Positions 7,613 to 14,794 of a stretch of DNA of 15,142 nucleotides are shown here, in pieces. The notes beneath the pieces were generated by a model. That model was not told where the DNA came from, searched no databases, and worked only from the letters and a program-made list of their open reading frames with translations. This stretch comes from CAZVJA01 sp964626885 (GTDB taxonomy: Bacteria > Planctomycetota > Planctomycetia > Planctomycetales > Planctomycetaceae): assembly GCA_964626885.1 (NCBI GenBank), contig CAZVJA010000121.1, forward strand, positions 1 to 15,142, written 5' to 3'. Made by a program: the position numbers and the translations under genes. The first letter of the stretch is position 1. Each line of letters starts with the position of its first letter.

Positions 7613-9007
7613 ATGCGAGCCGAATCGGCATTTCGTCGCCGCGATTTCCTGAAATGCTCTGCCGCCTGCGCGGCCGGAAGCACCGCGTTGTATCATTCGC
7701 TGTCGTTGGCTGCCGCCGCGCATGGAGGGCACCCGCTCGCACCTCGTCTCGCGCACCACCAAGCGAAAGCCAAGAACCTGCTGGTGATTTTCCTGACGGG
7801 GGGCTTCTCGCACGTTGATACTTTCGACCCCAAACCGCAACTGGCTGTCGATCAGGGGAAGAGCGTTTCGGCGGTCCATCTGCGCGGTGTCGACAACCTG
7901 CCGCTGATGGGTTCGCCGTTCAAGTTCTCGCGGCATGGCGATTCGGGACTCTGGATGAGCGAGTTGTTCCCGAATCTCGGAACGATGGCAGACGAATTGT
8001 GCGTCATCCGTAGTCTGCACACCGACATCGTCGAGCATTTTCAATCGGTGATGGCCATGCACACCGGTTCGGCGACCGTGCCGCTGCCGAGCATCGGTGC
8101 GTGGTTGAGTTATGGTCTGGGAACGCTGAATCGAAATTTGCCTTCCTACGTGGTGTTGGCGGAGCATCTCACCTATGCCGGTTCGCAGGTGTGGGACAGC
8201 AGTTTTCTGCCGCCGGTGCACCAGGGGGTGCGAATCGTCCCGGGGGACAAGCCGATTCCGGATCTCGATTCTCCGGCCCGCTCGTTCCGATTGCGCGAGC
8301 TTGAACGAATCATGCTCGACGATGCGAACAAACTGCACGCCGAGGCGCGGTCTGAAGACCTGAACCTGCGCGCCAGCATCAACAGCTTCGACGTCGCGCG
8401 GGGCATGATGCGGATCGCTCCCGAGATATTCGACGTTTCGCACGAAACTCCCGCGACGCTCGGCGCGTACGGCGTCGAATCGAACGATCGCAAGTCGTTC
8501 GGCTGGCAATGTCTCATCGCGCGGCGGCTGATTGAGAGCGGCGTGCGGACGGTCGAGATCATCGATACCGGTTCGAGCAACAACTGGGACGCGCACGGCA
8601 ACATGCAGGATCACCGACCGAAAGCGAAGCGCGTCGACCAACCGCTGGCGATGCTGCTCCGCGATCTTAGGCAGCGCGGCCTGCTCGATCAAACTTTGGT
8701 GGCGATCTGCACCGAGTTCGGTCGAACTCCTTGGACCGACAACACCACCAGCAAAGGACGCAACCACTATGCCCGCGCCTTTTCTTGCCTGCTGGCGGGC
8801 GCCGGGGTGAAAGGTGGGAACGCCGTCGGTGCGACCGACGAGCATGGGATCGACATCGTCGACAACCCGGTGCACGTGCACGACTACCACGCGACGATCC
8901 TGCACCTGATGGGGATCAACCACGAGCGGCTGACGTACCGCTACGCCGGCCGCGACTTCCGCCTGACCGACGTTCATGGCCGGGTTGTGCCGGAAGTCTT
9001 GGCGTAA
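7613..9007 (+). CDS. DUF1501 protein, Tat-exported, alkaline-phosphatase-like fold
   Basis: This 464-residue protein is of the DUF1501 family, which is greatly expanded in Planctomycetes and related in fold to alkaline phosphatases and sulfatases. A twin-arginine signal RRRDFLK (8-14) precedes a small-residue hydrophobic stretch ending near residue 37, so export in folded form is expected. Family landmarks are LTGGFSHVDTFDPKP (61-75), CVIRSLHTD (130-138), WDAHGN (325-330), TEFGRTP (367-373) and the C-terminal block HVHDYHATILHLMG continuing to YRYAGRDFRLTDVHG. Length is normal. The ATG follows a GGGAG SD at good spacing. DUF1501 genes usually sit next to a DUF1549/DUF1553 cytochrome-type partner; none is adjacent here. 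Biochemical function of the family is not established. Confidence 0.95.
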   Translation: MRAESAFRRRDFLKCSAACAAGSTALYHSLSLAAAAHGGHPLAPRLAHHQAKAKNLLVIFLTGGFSHVDTFDPKPQLAVDQGKSVSAVHLRGVDNLPLMGSPFKFSRHGDSGLWMSELFPNLGTMADELCVIRSLHTDIVEHFQSVMAMHTGSATVPLPSIGAWLSYGLGTLNRNLPSYVVLAEHLTYAGSQVWDSSFLPPVHQGVRIVPGDKPIPDLDSPARSFRLRELERIMLDDANKLHAEARSEDLNLRASINSFDVARGMMRIAPEIFDVSHETPATLGAYGVESNDRKSFGWQCLIARRLIESGVRTVEIIDTGSSNNWDAHGNMQDHRPKAKRVDQPLAMLLRDLRQRGLLDQTLVAICTEFGRTPWTDNTTSKGRNHYARAFSCLLAGAGVKGGNAVGATDEHGIDIVDNPVHVHDYHATILHLMGINHERLTYRYAGRDFRLTDVHGRVVPEVLA

Positions 9008-9092
9008 CGACAATTGTTGATTTCCGCACTGGCGCTGCCTGACGCTGATTCCGGTGGTGTGTCGGATACAGATCTTCACTACCCCGACAGCG

Positions 9093-9121
9093 TTGACGGG
9101 GCAAATTCCGCGGAATTTAAC
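9093..9121 (+). promoter_or_regulatory. Candidate promoter of the lipoprotein gene with an embedded palindrome
   Basis: TTGACG (9093-9098, five of six matches to -35) and TTTAAC (9116-9121, four of six to -10) are 17 bases apart. The spacer contains the perfect 16-bp palindrome AAATTCCGCGGAATTT (9103-9118), which also overlaps the first half of the -10. A dimeric repressor bound there would block RNA polymerase. The lipoprotein ATG is 124 bases downstream. Confidence 0.4.
9103..9118. promoter_or_regulatory. Perfect 16-bp palindrome, operator candidate
   Basis: AAATTCCGCGGAATTT is identical on both strands with no mismatch and no spacer. It lies between the -35-like and -10-like elements upstream of the lipoprotein gene. 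The binding protein is unknown, and no regulator gene is visible in the window. Confidence 0.45.
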
Positions 9122-9244
9122 GAGTTTGTCAAGTTTTCCGATGGGGTTGACCGATACGAAAACGGGGGAAGGCCCCTATCGATCCGCCGCATCAAACCAC
9201 TCGTTTCTCCCTTGGGCGCTCCGATTCCTCGGCGCGTTTGTTCT

Positions 9245-9949
9245 ATGACGAATCAATTCGTTGCCGGTGCGTTGGCAGTTACGATTCTTTTCACCGGCTG
9301 CACATCAACGAAAACCTCGTCGACCGCCCGAACGGGTGTGGAGCAACTGTTGATATCCACTGCGGTTGATGAATCCCTTGATAAAGTGGACTTCCAGGCG
9401 TTCCAAGGGCGCAAAGTCTTGGTGGAAGAAAAATACATCGACTGCGTCGATAAGGCTTACGTCGTGGGCTCGGTACGGCATCGCGTGGCCCGAGCCGGTG
9501 GAGAGCTGACTGCGAAGCCAGAAGACGCAAACATCGTTCTGGAAATTCGCAGTGGTGGAGTAGGGACCGATACGTCCGACTCCTTCGTGGGTATTCCCGA
9601 GATCGCCCTCCCCGGAATGATCACTTTGCCGGAGGTTCGGCTGGTATCACGCCTGCACCAGACCGGTACGGCTAAGCTGGCGCTGGTCGCCTACGATGCG
9701 AAAACCATGCAACAACTTGGGGACGGAGGGGTCTCCTTGTCGCGGGCGGACGACAACAACTGGTACGCGCTTGGCATTGGGCCGTATCAGAACGGAAGCC
9801 TGAAACGCGAACTCCAGAAATCGAACGCCGGTGTCAATCGAGCGGTCTACAACGAACTTCCGGCCCACGTCGCGTTCTATCCCAGCCAGGATAGCGGGCA
9901 CGAAGAGTCACCCTTTCGGTTCACCTCGGGAGTCGACGAAACTCGGTAA
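9245..9949 (+). CDS. Small planctomycete lipoprotein, DUF6655-like
   Basis: This 234-residue protein has a short lipoprotein signal: a hydrophobic run at residues 5-17 ends in the lipobox LFTGC, with Cys19 as the expected lipidated residue. The mature part has TARTGVEQLLIS, DESLDKVDFQAFQGRKV and EEKYIDCVDKAYV early on, then a predominantly hydrophilic alpha/beta region with LVAYDAKTMQQLG and a conserved-looking NNWYALGIGPYQNG near residue 178. I recognise this as resembling the planctomycete family DUF6655, of unknown function; that name is from memory and should be checked. The frame is open from 9014, but the ATG at 9245 starts directly at the signal peptide and the longer N-terminus would bury it. 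It converges on the DUF1207 gene. Confidence 0.8.
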   Translation: MTNQFVAGALAVTILFTGCTSTKTSSTARTGVEQLLISTAVDESLDKVDFQAFQGRKVLVEEKYIDCVDKAYVVGSVRHRVARAGGELTAKPEDANIVLEIRSGGVGTDTSDSFVGIPEIALPGMITLPEVRLVSRLHQTGTAKLALVAYDAKTMQQLGDGGVSLSRADDNNWYALGIGPYQNGSLKRELQKSNAGVNRAVYNELPAHVAFYPSQDSGHEESPFRFTSGVDETR

Positions 9950-9962
9950 TTTCGTCCACGGA

Positions 9963-9985
9963 GTATCGTGATAAAATCGCGATAC
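9963..9985. terminator. Strong hairpin between convergent genes, possible two-way terminator
   Basis: The arms GTATCGTGAT (9963-9972) and ATCGCGATAC (9976-9985) pair over ten positions with one T/G mismatch (a G-U pair in RNA) around an AAA loop. It sits 14 nt after the lipoprotein stop and 55 nt from the DUF1207 stop on the other strand. Only short T-runs follow (GCTTTC, GGTTTT on the plus strand), so it is not a classic intrinsic terminator, but its place suits 3'-end formation or mRNA protection. Confidence 0.45.
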
Positions 9986-10039
9986 GGCTTTCGAGGTTTT
10001 GAACTCCGCTTGGGTCGTCCCCGAAGTAAAAACGACGCG

Positions 10040-11128
10040 CTAGTAGTCGTACCACATCCCCAGCCCCAGGAGCTGTTCGTACTTGTTGAAGAACTGGGTC
10101 TGCAGCGAATTGCCGTCGTAGTACTGGAAGCCGGCGCGGAACAGGTGGTCGTTGTACGTTCCCCGCCACTGCCAGCCCCAGACGATGTTGAAGTTGCCGC
10201 TGAAATCAAAATCCTCCAGCAGGTGAATGTTGGCCGCCGCAAACGGCGCGCCTTCAATGCCGGTCGGAATCACGGGGCTGTATTGCGCGCCGAACTGAAA
10301 TTCCAGCGGCTTTGCGCCACCTGTGTTCCCGGCGGCGTACCCAATTTCTCCGTAGATGCTGACGTCCCGACGAACGTCGTAGGTCAGCCCGGCGATCGCC
10401 GAATCGCGGACATACTCGATCCGCTGCGCCAGCGGGTGCGTCAACATGTATTCGTCACCCAGGTGCGAGCTGATGTGGTAGTAGCCCATCTTCCAGGCGA
10501 GCGGCCCATCGCGATGCGTCAGCAGCATGCCGGCGCGAAAGTCGACCGCGTCCAACTCCGAACGCACCACCGGATCGATCCGCGGAAACACTGCCCCTTC
10601 AATATCGAACTGGTAGCCTTGCGGCTGAATCGGCCCAGTTGTCCCATACCGCCAGATTCCGACCCGGCCGCCGAGCGTCGTCTCCCAGACCCAACCCCGG
10701 CCGCGTTCGTACAGCCAGACCGAACTCATCCGCGGCTCGCGCGGACCAGCCAGATACGATTTGTACATCAGCCCGTCCGGGAGAAGCTGGTAGGACCACT
10801 CTTCACACCATTCGACATCGCCATCATCCATGACATGGGAGACACCGACGTCCGATGTTGAGGTCTCGTAGCTCACCGGCTCGACGTACGACATCGGTAC
10901 GATTCCGGATGGCGACTCCTCGTCGTTGCGATCGTCGAAGCCAAGCGTGACCGGCTGCACGGTCGCCGTCACGTCGGAAGACTCTCGCTCGGTGAACAGT
11001 CCGATGCGCTGCCACGCGCGCCCTGGTTTCCATTCCGCGGAGGCTGCCCAACTGCACAAACAGACCGACAGGCAGACCAGCGGCAGAACGACTGCACAGG
11101 GTCGGCAAAAAAAAGGCTGTTGTCGCAC
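10040..11128 (-). CDS. DUF1207 protein, probable outer-membrane beta-barrel-like protein
   Basis: This 362-residue secreted protein matches the DUF1207 family: WSYQLLPDGL (111-120), YLAGPREPR, LGGRVGIWRYGT (142-153), FDIEGAVFPRIDP (164-176) and the hallmark KMGYYHISSHLGDEY (203-217). The N-terminus is a cysteine-rich hydrophobic signal peptide ending near WAASA-EW (27-33). Residues about 33-105 are low-complexity and acidic, unlike the conserved core. The C-terminal half alternates aromatic and polar residues and ends in YDY, as expected for membrane beta strands, so an outer-membrane location is likely; the activity is unknown. The start is a GTG with AGGGGGA seven bases upstream. Eight consecutive T's fall in codons 5-8, inside the signal peptide. 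The gene converges on the lipoprotein gene. Confidence 0.9.
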   Translation of the reverse strand: MRQQPFFCRPCAVVLPLVCLSVCLCSWAASAEWKPGRAWQRIGLFTERESSDVTATVQPVTLGFDDRNDEESPSGIVPMSYVEPVSYETSTSDVGVSHVMDDGDVEWCEEWSYQLLPDGLMYKSYLAGPREPRMSSVWLYERGRGWVWETTLGGRVGIWRYGTTGPIQPQGYQFDIEGAVFPRIDPVVRSELDAVDFRAGMLLTHRDGPLAWKMGYYHISSHLGDEYMLTHPLAQRIEYVRDSAIAGLTYDVRRDVSIYGEIGYAAGNTGGAKPLEFQFGAQYSPVIPTGIEGAPFAAANIHLLEDFDFSGNFNIVWGWQWRGTYNDHLFRAGFQYYDGNSLQTQFFNKYEQLLGLGMWYDY

Positions 11129-12033
11129 GAAGCAATCCCCCTGGATGCGCCCACAGGGAAACTTGAGAGAATCTGTTGTTGTACGTCCGGCAAATGGCAG
11201 GTCAGAGAGCCGGTTCCAATTGGGACGGTTGTCGTAATATCGACCAACGCGACGAAGGCGCTCGTCGAAACGGGCGTGGGGATTGTGATCGAAGAACGAA
11301 TCGATCCGCGCGCGCCGATTGTTCGGAATGTAAGGGGGAAACCCACTCGAAATAGTCCCTTCACCGCGGCAGATAGGAATTCGCCAATCAAAGTAAAACC
11401 GATTGCCGCAATGGTAGTTATGTCATTTTTCGGGACTTTGTACACGGATGCTGTGACCGCGCGGGTAAGGCAGGGATGTAAAAATGCGCAAGCTTTCAGG
11501 GCTTCGCCCGTCGTAGGACTCCTCTCCACCTGATGAACGAGTCGCGACTATAATCCAGCAATGGCCAACCATTTTTGTAGGTCTAGACTCGATCCGTTTT
11601 GGCAGAGGCACGCTCCTCACAACGCTGACTTTCTCAGTTTATCTTGGTCTGTATTGCGCTTGGGCTGAACCATCGCTACTTGTCGATGGCACACCTGATG
11701 GCTTCGCCTCGCCGCACTTCCGTATTCGTCAATCGACGCAGTTGCAATGGTGCGACGACGGATCGATCTTTCCCGCGTCTCGCGAACATACTGTGCAACC
11801 GGTGTTGCGCATTCTCTTCGCCCCGGCGCACTGGTTCGATTGCCGGCTCCGCGCCGCCAAGTGGAAATCGAACACTCCCCCTTCGCGGTGATTCTCACAT
11901 CAACTGAATGCAGCAAGGGTTTCCCCTGAGAGCACGTTGAATTGCCCGATCCCCTCTTGCGACTTGCCATAGTCCTGGCGCACAATGCCAACCTTCAACA
12001 CGCCAATAAAACCTTCCGCATTGGGTCTAAGGA
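11129..12033. other. 905-nt stretch without a supported gene
   Basis: Between the DUF1207 start and the acyltransferase start no frame has both a start and recognisable protein features. The ATG- or GTG-started frames (plus 11120-11533; minus 10969-11529; minus 11617-11991) have unnatural composition or overlap real genes heavily. The only frame with plausible protein composition is a start-less plus-strand frame at 11517-11891. A short GGGC-TTC-GCCC hairpin lies near 11500. I see no tRNA, rRNA or insertion-sequence ends. The region may hold promoters for both flanking genes and a decayed gene. Confidence 0.55.
11517..11891 (+). pseudogene. Start-less open frame, possible gene remnant
   Basis: After TAG at 11514-11516, a 124-codon plus-strand frame runs to TGA at 11889-11891 with no ATG or GTG until its last third. 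Its translation has natural-looking composition: a hydrophobic stretch GTLLTTLTFSVYLGLYCAW, then WAEPSLLVDGTPDGF, QLQWCDDGSIFPASR and VLRILFAPAHWFDC. The opposite strand gives an Arg/Ser-rich shadow, as genes usually do. The family is not recognised. It could be the 3' half of a gene that lost its start or was frameshifted, or a chance frame in GC-rich DNA. Confidence 0.3.
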
Positions 12034-12034
12034 G
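12028..12034 (+). promoter_or_regulatory. SD-like TAAGGAG abutting the acyltransferase start
   Basis: TAAGGAG ends on the first base of the GTG at 12034, so it has no spacer and cannot serve that codon normally. The TAA within it closes the frame upstream, so the protein cannot be extended. Either the GTG is read by another route, the real start lies further in, or a small indel separates this SD from the true start. Confidence 0.4.
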
Positions 12035-13143
12035 TGTCTCGGGCCGAAAAGTCTCCCATAGCCATCTTTGATTCGCCGCAACATTCGGCGAACGAGTTCC
12101 CCGCTGCGCTGCCCAACATCGAACAGGGAGCCGATGGCGAACCTTCGATTCCAACGATCTCCGTTCACTCAACCACGCCTTCGCAAACGGCCCTCATCGA
12201 ATCCCGCACCGCGGACACAATCGACAAGCCCCGAGTGCGAGCTCACATCGAAGGCTTTGAACTCGTCCGCGTTCTCTCGGCCCTGAATGTCGTGACTTTC
12301 CATGTGCTCGCGCTCACAAGCGGCTTGATTGGCCGCGGCAGTGTTTGCGCCTTCGTGATGATCGCGGCTGCTCTGCCGGCCATGCAACCCGATCTCGGAC
12401 CGTTCGGCCGCTATGCCCGCCGCCGCGCGGCGCGCATTCTCACACCCTGGCTGATCTGGTCGGCGGTGTACGGTGCAGTCGCGGGTGCACGTTATCTGCG
12501 CTCCGGAATTGTGCCGCCGTGGAATTACAACTGGCTGATGATCGGCACATCCATTCATCTCTGGTTCTTCGTATTCATTTTCTTCGCCGGGCTCGGCCTT
12601 TGGTGGACGTTGCACGCCGTCGAGGGGGTGTCACCCAGCCGCGCTGCATTGGGTCTCACGTTTTGTGCCGCGCCGTTGATCGTTTTCTACTCGCAATTGA
12701 CCGCAGTGTGGGAACCTCCGACCCCGTTCGGCCTGTGGACCATTTGCTTTCCGGCATTGCTGATCGGCTTGGCACTCGGGCTTGTCTGCCGGGAAGAGGA
12801 CGCTCGCCGAACGCGCGGCGTAATTCTCATCGCATCGATCACCCTGCTGGCAGCTGTCACGGCGGGGCTCACCGGTTCAGTGCCAATCCTTCTTTCCTAC
12901 GGCATTCCCGCCCTGCTCATCCCCGGTGCGCTCCTGTTGCCGATTCGTGTCGGTCCCGTCATTCGAGGCTTGGCGAGCGTCTCGATGGGAATCTACACCA
13001 CGCACCCACTGGTGCTGATCGTGCTGCGGCACTGCTGCGGAGAGACAATTCCACCGGCAGCCTGTGTACCTATCGTGTTCCTAAGCGCTGCGGCACTGGC
13101 CGCCATGATCCGCCGTTTCCCCGGCGGCACATGGCTGGCGTAA
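12034..13143 (+). CDS. Acyltransferase-3 (AT3) family membrane protein
   Basis: This 369-residue protein is of the AT3 family; members transfer acetyl or other acyl groups to extracytoplasmic sugars, lipids or antibiotics. The first membrane helix has FELVRVLSALNVVTFHV with the family's catalytic-type histidine at 90. RYARRRAARILTPW (126-139) is the Arg-rich motif after the second helix. SIHLWFFVFIFF (173-184) and MGIYTTHPLVLI (338-349) are typical later segments. About ten membrane segments are visible and length is normal. Residues 1-72 are hydrophilic, Thr/Ser/Pro-rich and unlike the rest. The start is uncertain: GTG at 12034 is the only early start in frame and directly follows TAAGGA. 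No SGNH partner domain is present. Substrate unknown; a surface polysaccharide is a reasonable guess given the PilZ gene downstream. Confidence 0.85.
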   Translation: MSRAEKSPIAIFDSPQHSANEFPAALPNIEQGADGEPSIPTISVHSTTPSQTALIESRTADTIDKPRVRAHIEGFELVRVLSALNVVTFHVLALTSGLIGRGSVCAFVMIAAALPAMQPDLGPFGRYARRRAARILTPWLIWSAVYGAVAGARYLRSGIVPPWNYNWLMIGTSIHLWFFVFIFFAGLGLWWTLHAVEGVSPSRAALGLTFCAAPLIVFYSQLTAVWEPPTPFGLWTICFPALLIGLALGLVCREEDARRTRGVILIASITLLAAVTAGLTGSVPILLSYGIPALLIPGALLLPIRVGPVIRGLASVSMGIYTTHPLVLIVLRHCCGETIPPAACVPIVFLSAAALAAMIRRFPGGTWLA

Positions 13144-13205
13144 GAGCCGTCCGTAACGCAGAGGCCCAGTCCCCGTAAACGCTGTCCCGAGTCAAGTCAC
13201 CCACC

Positions 13206-13262
13206 ATGTCTGTCGCTCCGGCCGATCACCCCGCGCCCGCACAACCGCTACCGTCGGCATAA
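13206..13262 (+). other. Very short ATG frame in the acyltransferase-PilZ gap
   Basis: An ATG at 13206 opens an 18-codon Ala/Pro-rich frame (MSVAPADHPAPAQPLPSA) ending at TAA 13260-13262. It has no clear ribosome binding site. It could be the stub of a gene truncated by deletion, or chance. The rest of the 232-nt gap shows only a short GGGGTTTACCCC inverted repeat and an imperfect inverted repeat near 13330-13352. Confidence 0.15.
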
Positions 13263-13375
13263 CTCATTCGGGTGAGTGGGGGTTTACCCCAGGAATAACA
13301 CCTTGCTCGACGGCGAAAGACGTAAGATTGAAGAGGACACGAATCGTCTCTTAACGTCAATTGAGCGATTTAACC

Positions 13376-13744
13376 ATGCGTCCCACAAACGATCACAACA
13401 AACCTACTATGGAATCGCTCCCTCCGGGAGCCACCGAGCAGCGCCAAGCTGCGCGCTCCAACATCCATACGGTCGTATCGATCATGCCGGTCGATGAACG
13501 AGGCAAAATCTACGGGAATCGGTCGATTGGGACTTGCCGAAATATCTCTGCCAACGGTGTCTCTCTGCTTTGCAAGCACGCCATTGGCAAGAGGTTTCTC
13601 CATCTGGATGCGGTGAACTACGCTGTTGGACTTTCATCAGTCACGATTGAAGTCTTGCGCGAGATGCCATCCGCGGAGGGATACGAGATCGCCGGACGGT
13701 TTGTGAAGCTCCCGCTGCGTACGTCGCACGTTCTCCGTTCGTAG
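13376..13744 (+). CDS. Small PilZ-domain-like protein, putative c-di-GMP receptor
   Basis: This 122-residue soluble protein resembles a single PilZ domain, which binds the second messenger cyclic di-GMP and acts on motility or polysaccharide machinery through partners. The two binding motifs are recognisable: RQAAR (23-27) fits RxxxR, and NISANG (56-61) fits the [D/N]xSxxG motif, with alternating hydrophobic strands VVSIMPV, GVSLLC, VTIEVLRE and YEIAGRFVKL around them. A TTG five codons earlier (13361) is in frame, but the ATG at 13376 is preferred; neither has a strong SD. It is 232 nt after the acyltransferase on the same strand and converges on the exonuclease gene. The fold assignment is by motif, not similarity search. 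Confidence 0.7.
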   Translation: MRPTNDHNKPTMESLPPGATEQRQAARSNIHTVVSIMPVDERGKIYGNRSIGTCRNISANGVSLLCKHAIGKRFLHLDAVNYAVGLSSVTIEVLREMPSAEGYEIAGRFVKLPLRTSHVLRS

Positions 13745-13830
13745 TTCTGTCGCGGTCGGCCCGCTCGGCTTGACGTGGGGCATCCGGAACTGACGACCAA
13801 TCCAATCGATCTTTATCCAACGATACTTGC

Positions 13831-13873
13831 CTTCGTGACATTCGTGCTTTGAGGCTTCGGACTTCGTGCTTAA
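13831..13873. repeat. Degenerate period-7 repeat between convergent genes
   Basis: Six heptamer-like units (CTTCGTG, ACATTCG, TGCTTTG, AGGCTTC, GGACTTC, GTGCTTA) fill the end of the 132-nt gap between the PilZ and exonuclease stops. The type matches the arrays at 7459 and 14795. There is no T-tract terminator here. Confidence 0.5.
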
Positions 13874-13876
13874 GCC

Positions 13877-14698
13877 CTACTCCGGCGAATTCCAGTCTCC
13901 CCAGTGCGCGAGGTAGTGCCGATACGCCGGCGAGTCTTCCGCCTCCTTCTCCAGCCAGGCTTTCGTCTCATCCACAATCTCCTGCTCATCCTCCAGATTC
14001 AGCTTTCCCAGCAGCACCCGCGTCCGCAGAAAGACAAAATACGTGTCGAGCACGTCGCAGCGGCAATAGTCGTTGATCTCGTCCGCACGCCCGGCGTCGT
14101 ACATATCCTGGATCTTCGAGCCGTCGATGCCGGTCTTCCCCGGCTTGCCGATCAGGTTGGCCAGCAGGTTCAGCCCGCCCGAAACCTGGGCCGCCCCGAA
14201 GTTCGAGAAGAGATCCATCAGATCGATGTGCACCGCGGTGTTGTAGCGGTTCCGCGACTGCTCGAACGACTTGGCCTCAACATTGAACCAGGCGGGAATG
14301 CTCAACCCGTAGCGGTAGGCCGCTAGTTCCATCACCGGAATGTCGTACCCGCGTCCGTTGTACGTCACGAACGGCGGCTTGCCGTAGTGCGTCCACCCCT
14401 GCCAGAACCGCTTGGTGATTTCGTACGGGCGATACTCCGGGGCATCGAGCGTGGTGAGATCCAGCAGCCGAAAGTCGGCCGAAACTTTCGCGATCGCCAC
14501 CGCTGCCGGGAGCACGAAGGTGGTCGGCAGCACATCCTTCCCCTTCTCCGCCATCAACTCGGCCCGGTAGCGCGCAAGGGCATCGGCCGGCGAAAGTCCG
14601 GCATCGGGATAACGGACGCGGGAGATCAAGTCCCCATCGCCGACCGCCTCGACGTCGAACAGCAGGTACGCGACCTTTTTCCCTCGGCTCTCGGCCAT
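13877..14698 (-). CDS. PolB-exonuclease-like 3'-5' exonuclease (DEDDy type)
   Basis: This 273-residue cytoplasmic protein is of the family of stand-alone 3'-5' exonucleases related to the proofreading domain of family B DNA polymerases. The acidic metal-binding residues of the DEDDy group are visible: FDVEA with D15 and E17 (Exo I), YNGRGYDIP with D119 (Exo II), and YCRCD with Y211 and D215 (Exo III, YxxxD). LNLLANLIGKPGKTGIDG (176-193) is also characteristic. Length is normal and no polymerase domain is attached. The ATG at 14698 follows a GGAG/AAAGAG purine stretch. It is a single-gene unit on the minus strand, convergent with the PilZ gene. A role in DNA repair or processing is inferred from the fold; the partner is unknown. 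Confidence 0.9.
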   Translation of the reverse strand: MAESRGKKVAYLLFDVEAVGDGDLISRVRYPDAGLSPADALARYRAELMAEKGKDVLPTTFVLPAAVAIAKVSADFRLLDLTTLDAPEYRPYEITKRFWQGWTHYGKPPFVTYNGRGYDIPVMELAAYRYGLSIPAWFNVEAKSFEQSRNRYNTAVHIDLMDLFSNFGAAQVSGGLNLLANLIGKPGKTGIDGSKIQDMYDAGRADEINDYCRCDVLDTYFVFLRTRVLLGKLNLEDEQEIVDETKAWLEKEAEDSPAYRHYLAHWGDWNSPE

Positions 14699-14794
14699 CT
14701 CTTTCGCTCCATCAATTTCAGCAAGAAGTCTACCCAGTGCAAAATCATCGGCGGCGATGCATGTTACCCGGAACGGAACGGGGGCGAGTAGCGA

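Noticed and set aside
7481..9079. 532-codon open frame on the minus strand opposite the DUF1501 gene
   Set aside because: It lies antisense to an unmistakable DUF1501 gene, is rich in Arg, Gln, His and Val, has no domain resemblance and no SD. Long antisense frames are expected in GC-rich genes.
9968..10861. 297-codon plus-strand frame opposite the DUF1207 gene
   Set aside because: Antisense to conserved DUF1207 motifs; composition is that of a shadow frame.
10969..11529. 186-codon minus-strand frame overlapping the DUF1207 5' end
   Set aside because: It overlaps the DUF1207 coding region by 160 nt in another frame, shows no recognisable motif, and the hydrophobic patches are not ordered like a membrane protein.
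2248..11537. Shared 13-mer CCACCTGATGAAC near 2253 and 11528
   Set aside because: One or two shared 13-mers are expected by chance in 15 kb, and the flanks do not match.
11617..11991. 124-codon minus-strand frame in the gene-free gap
   Set aside because: Arg/Ser/Thr-rich composition with no motif; looks like the shadow of the plus-strand start-less frame.
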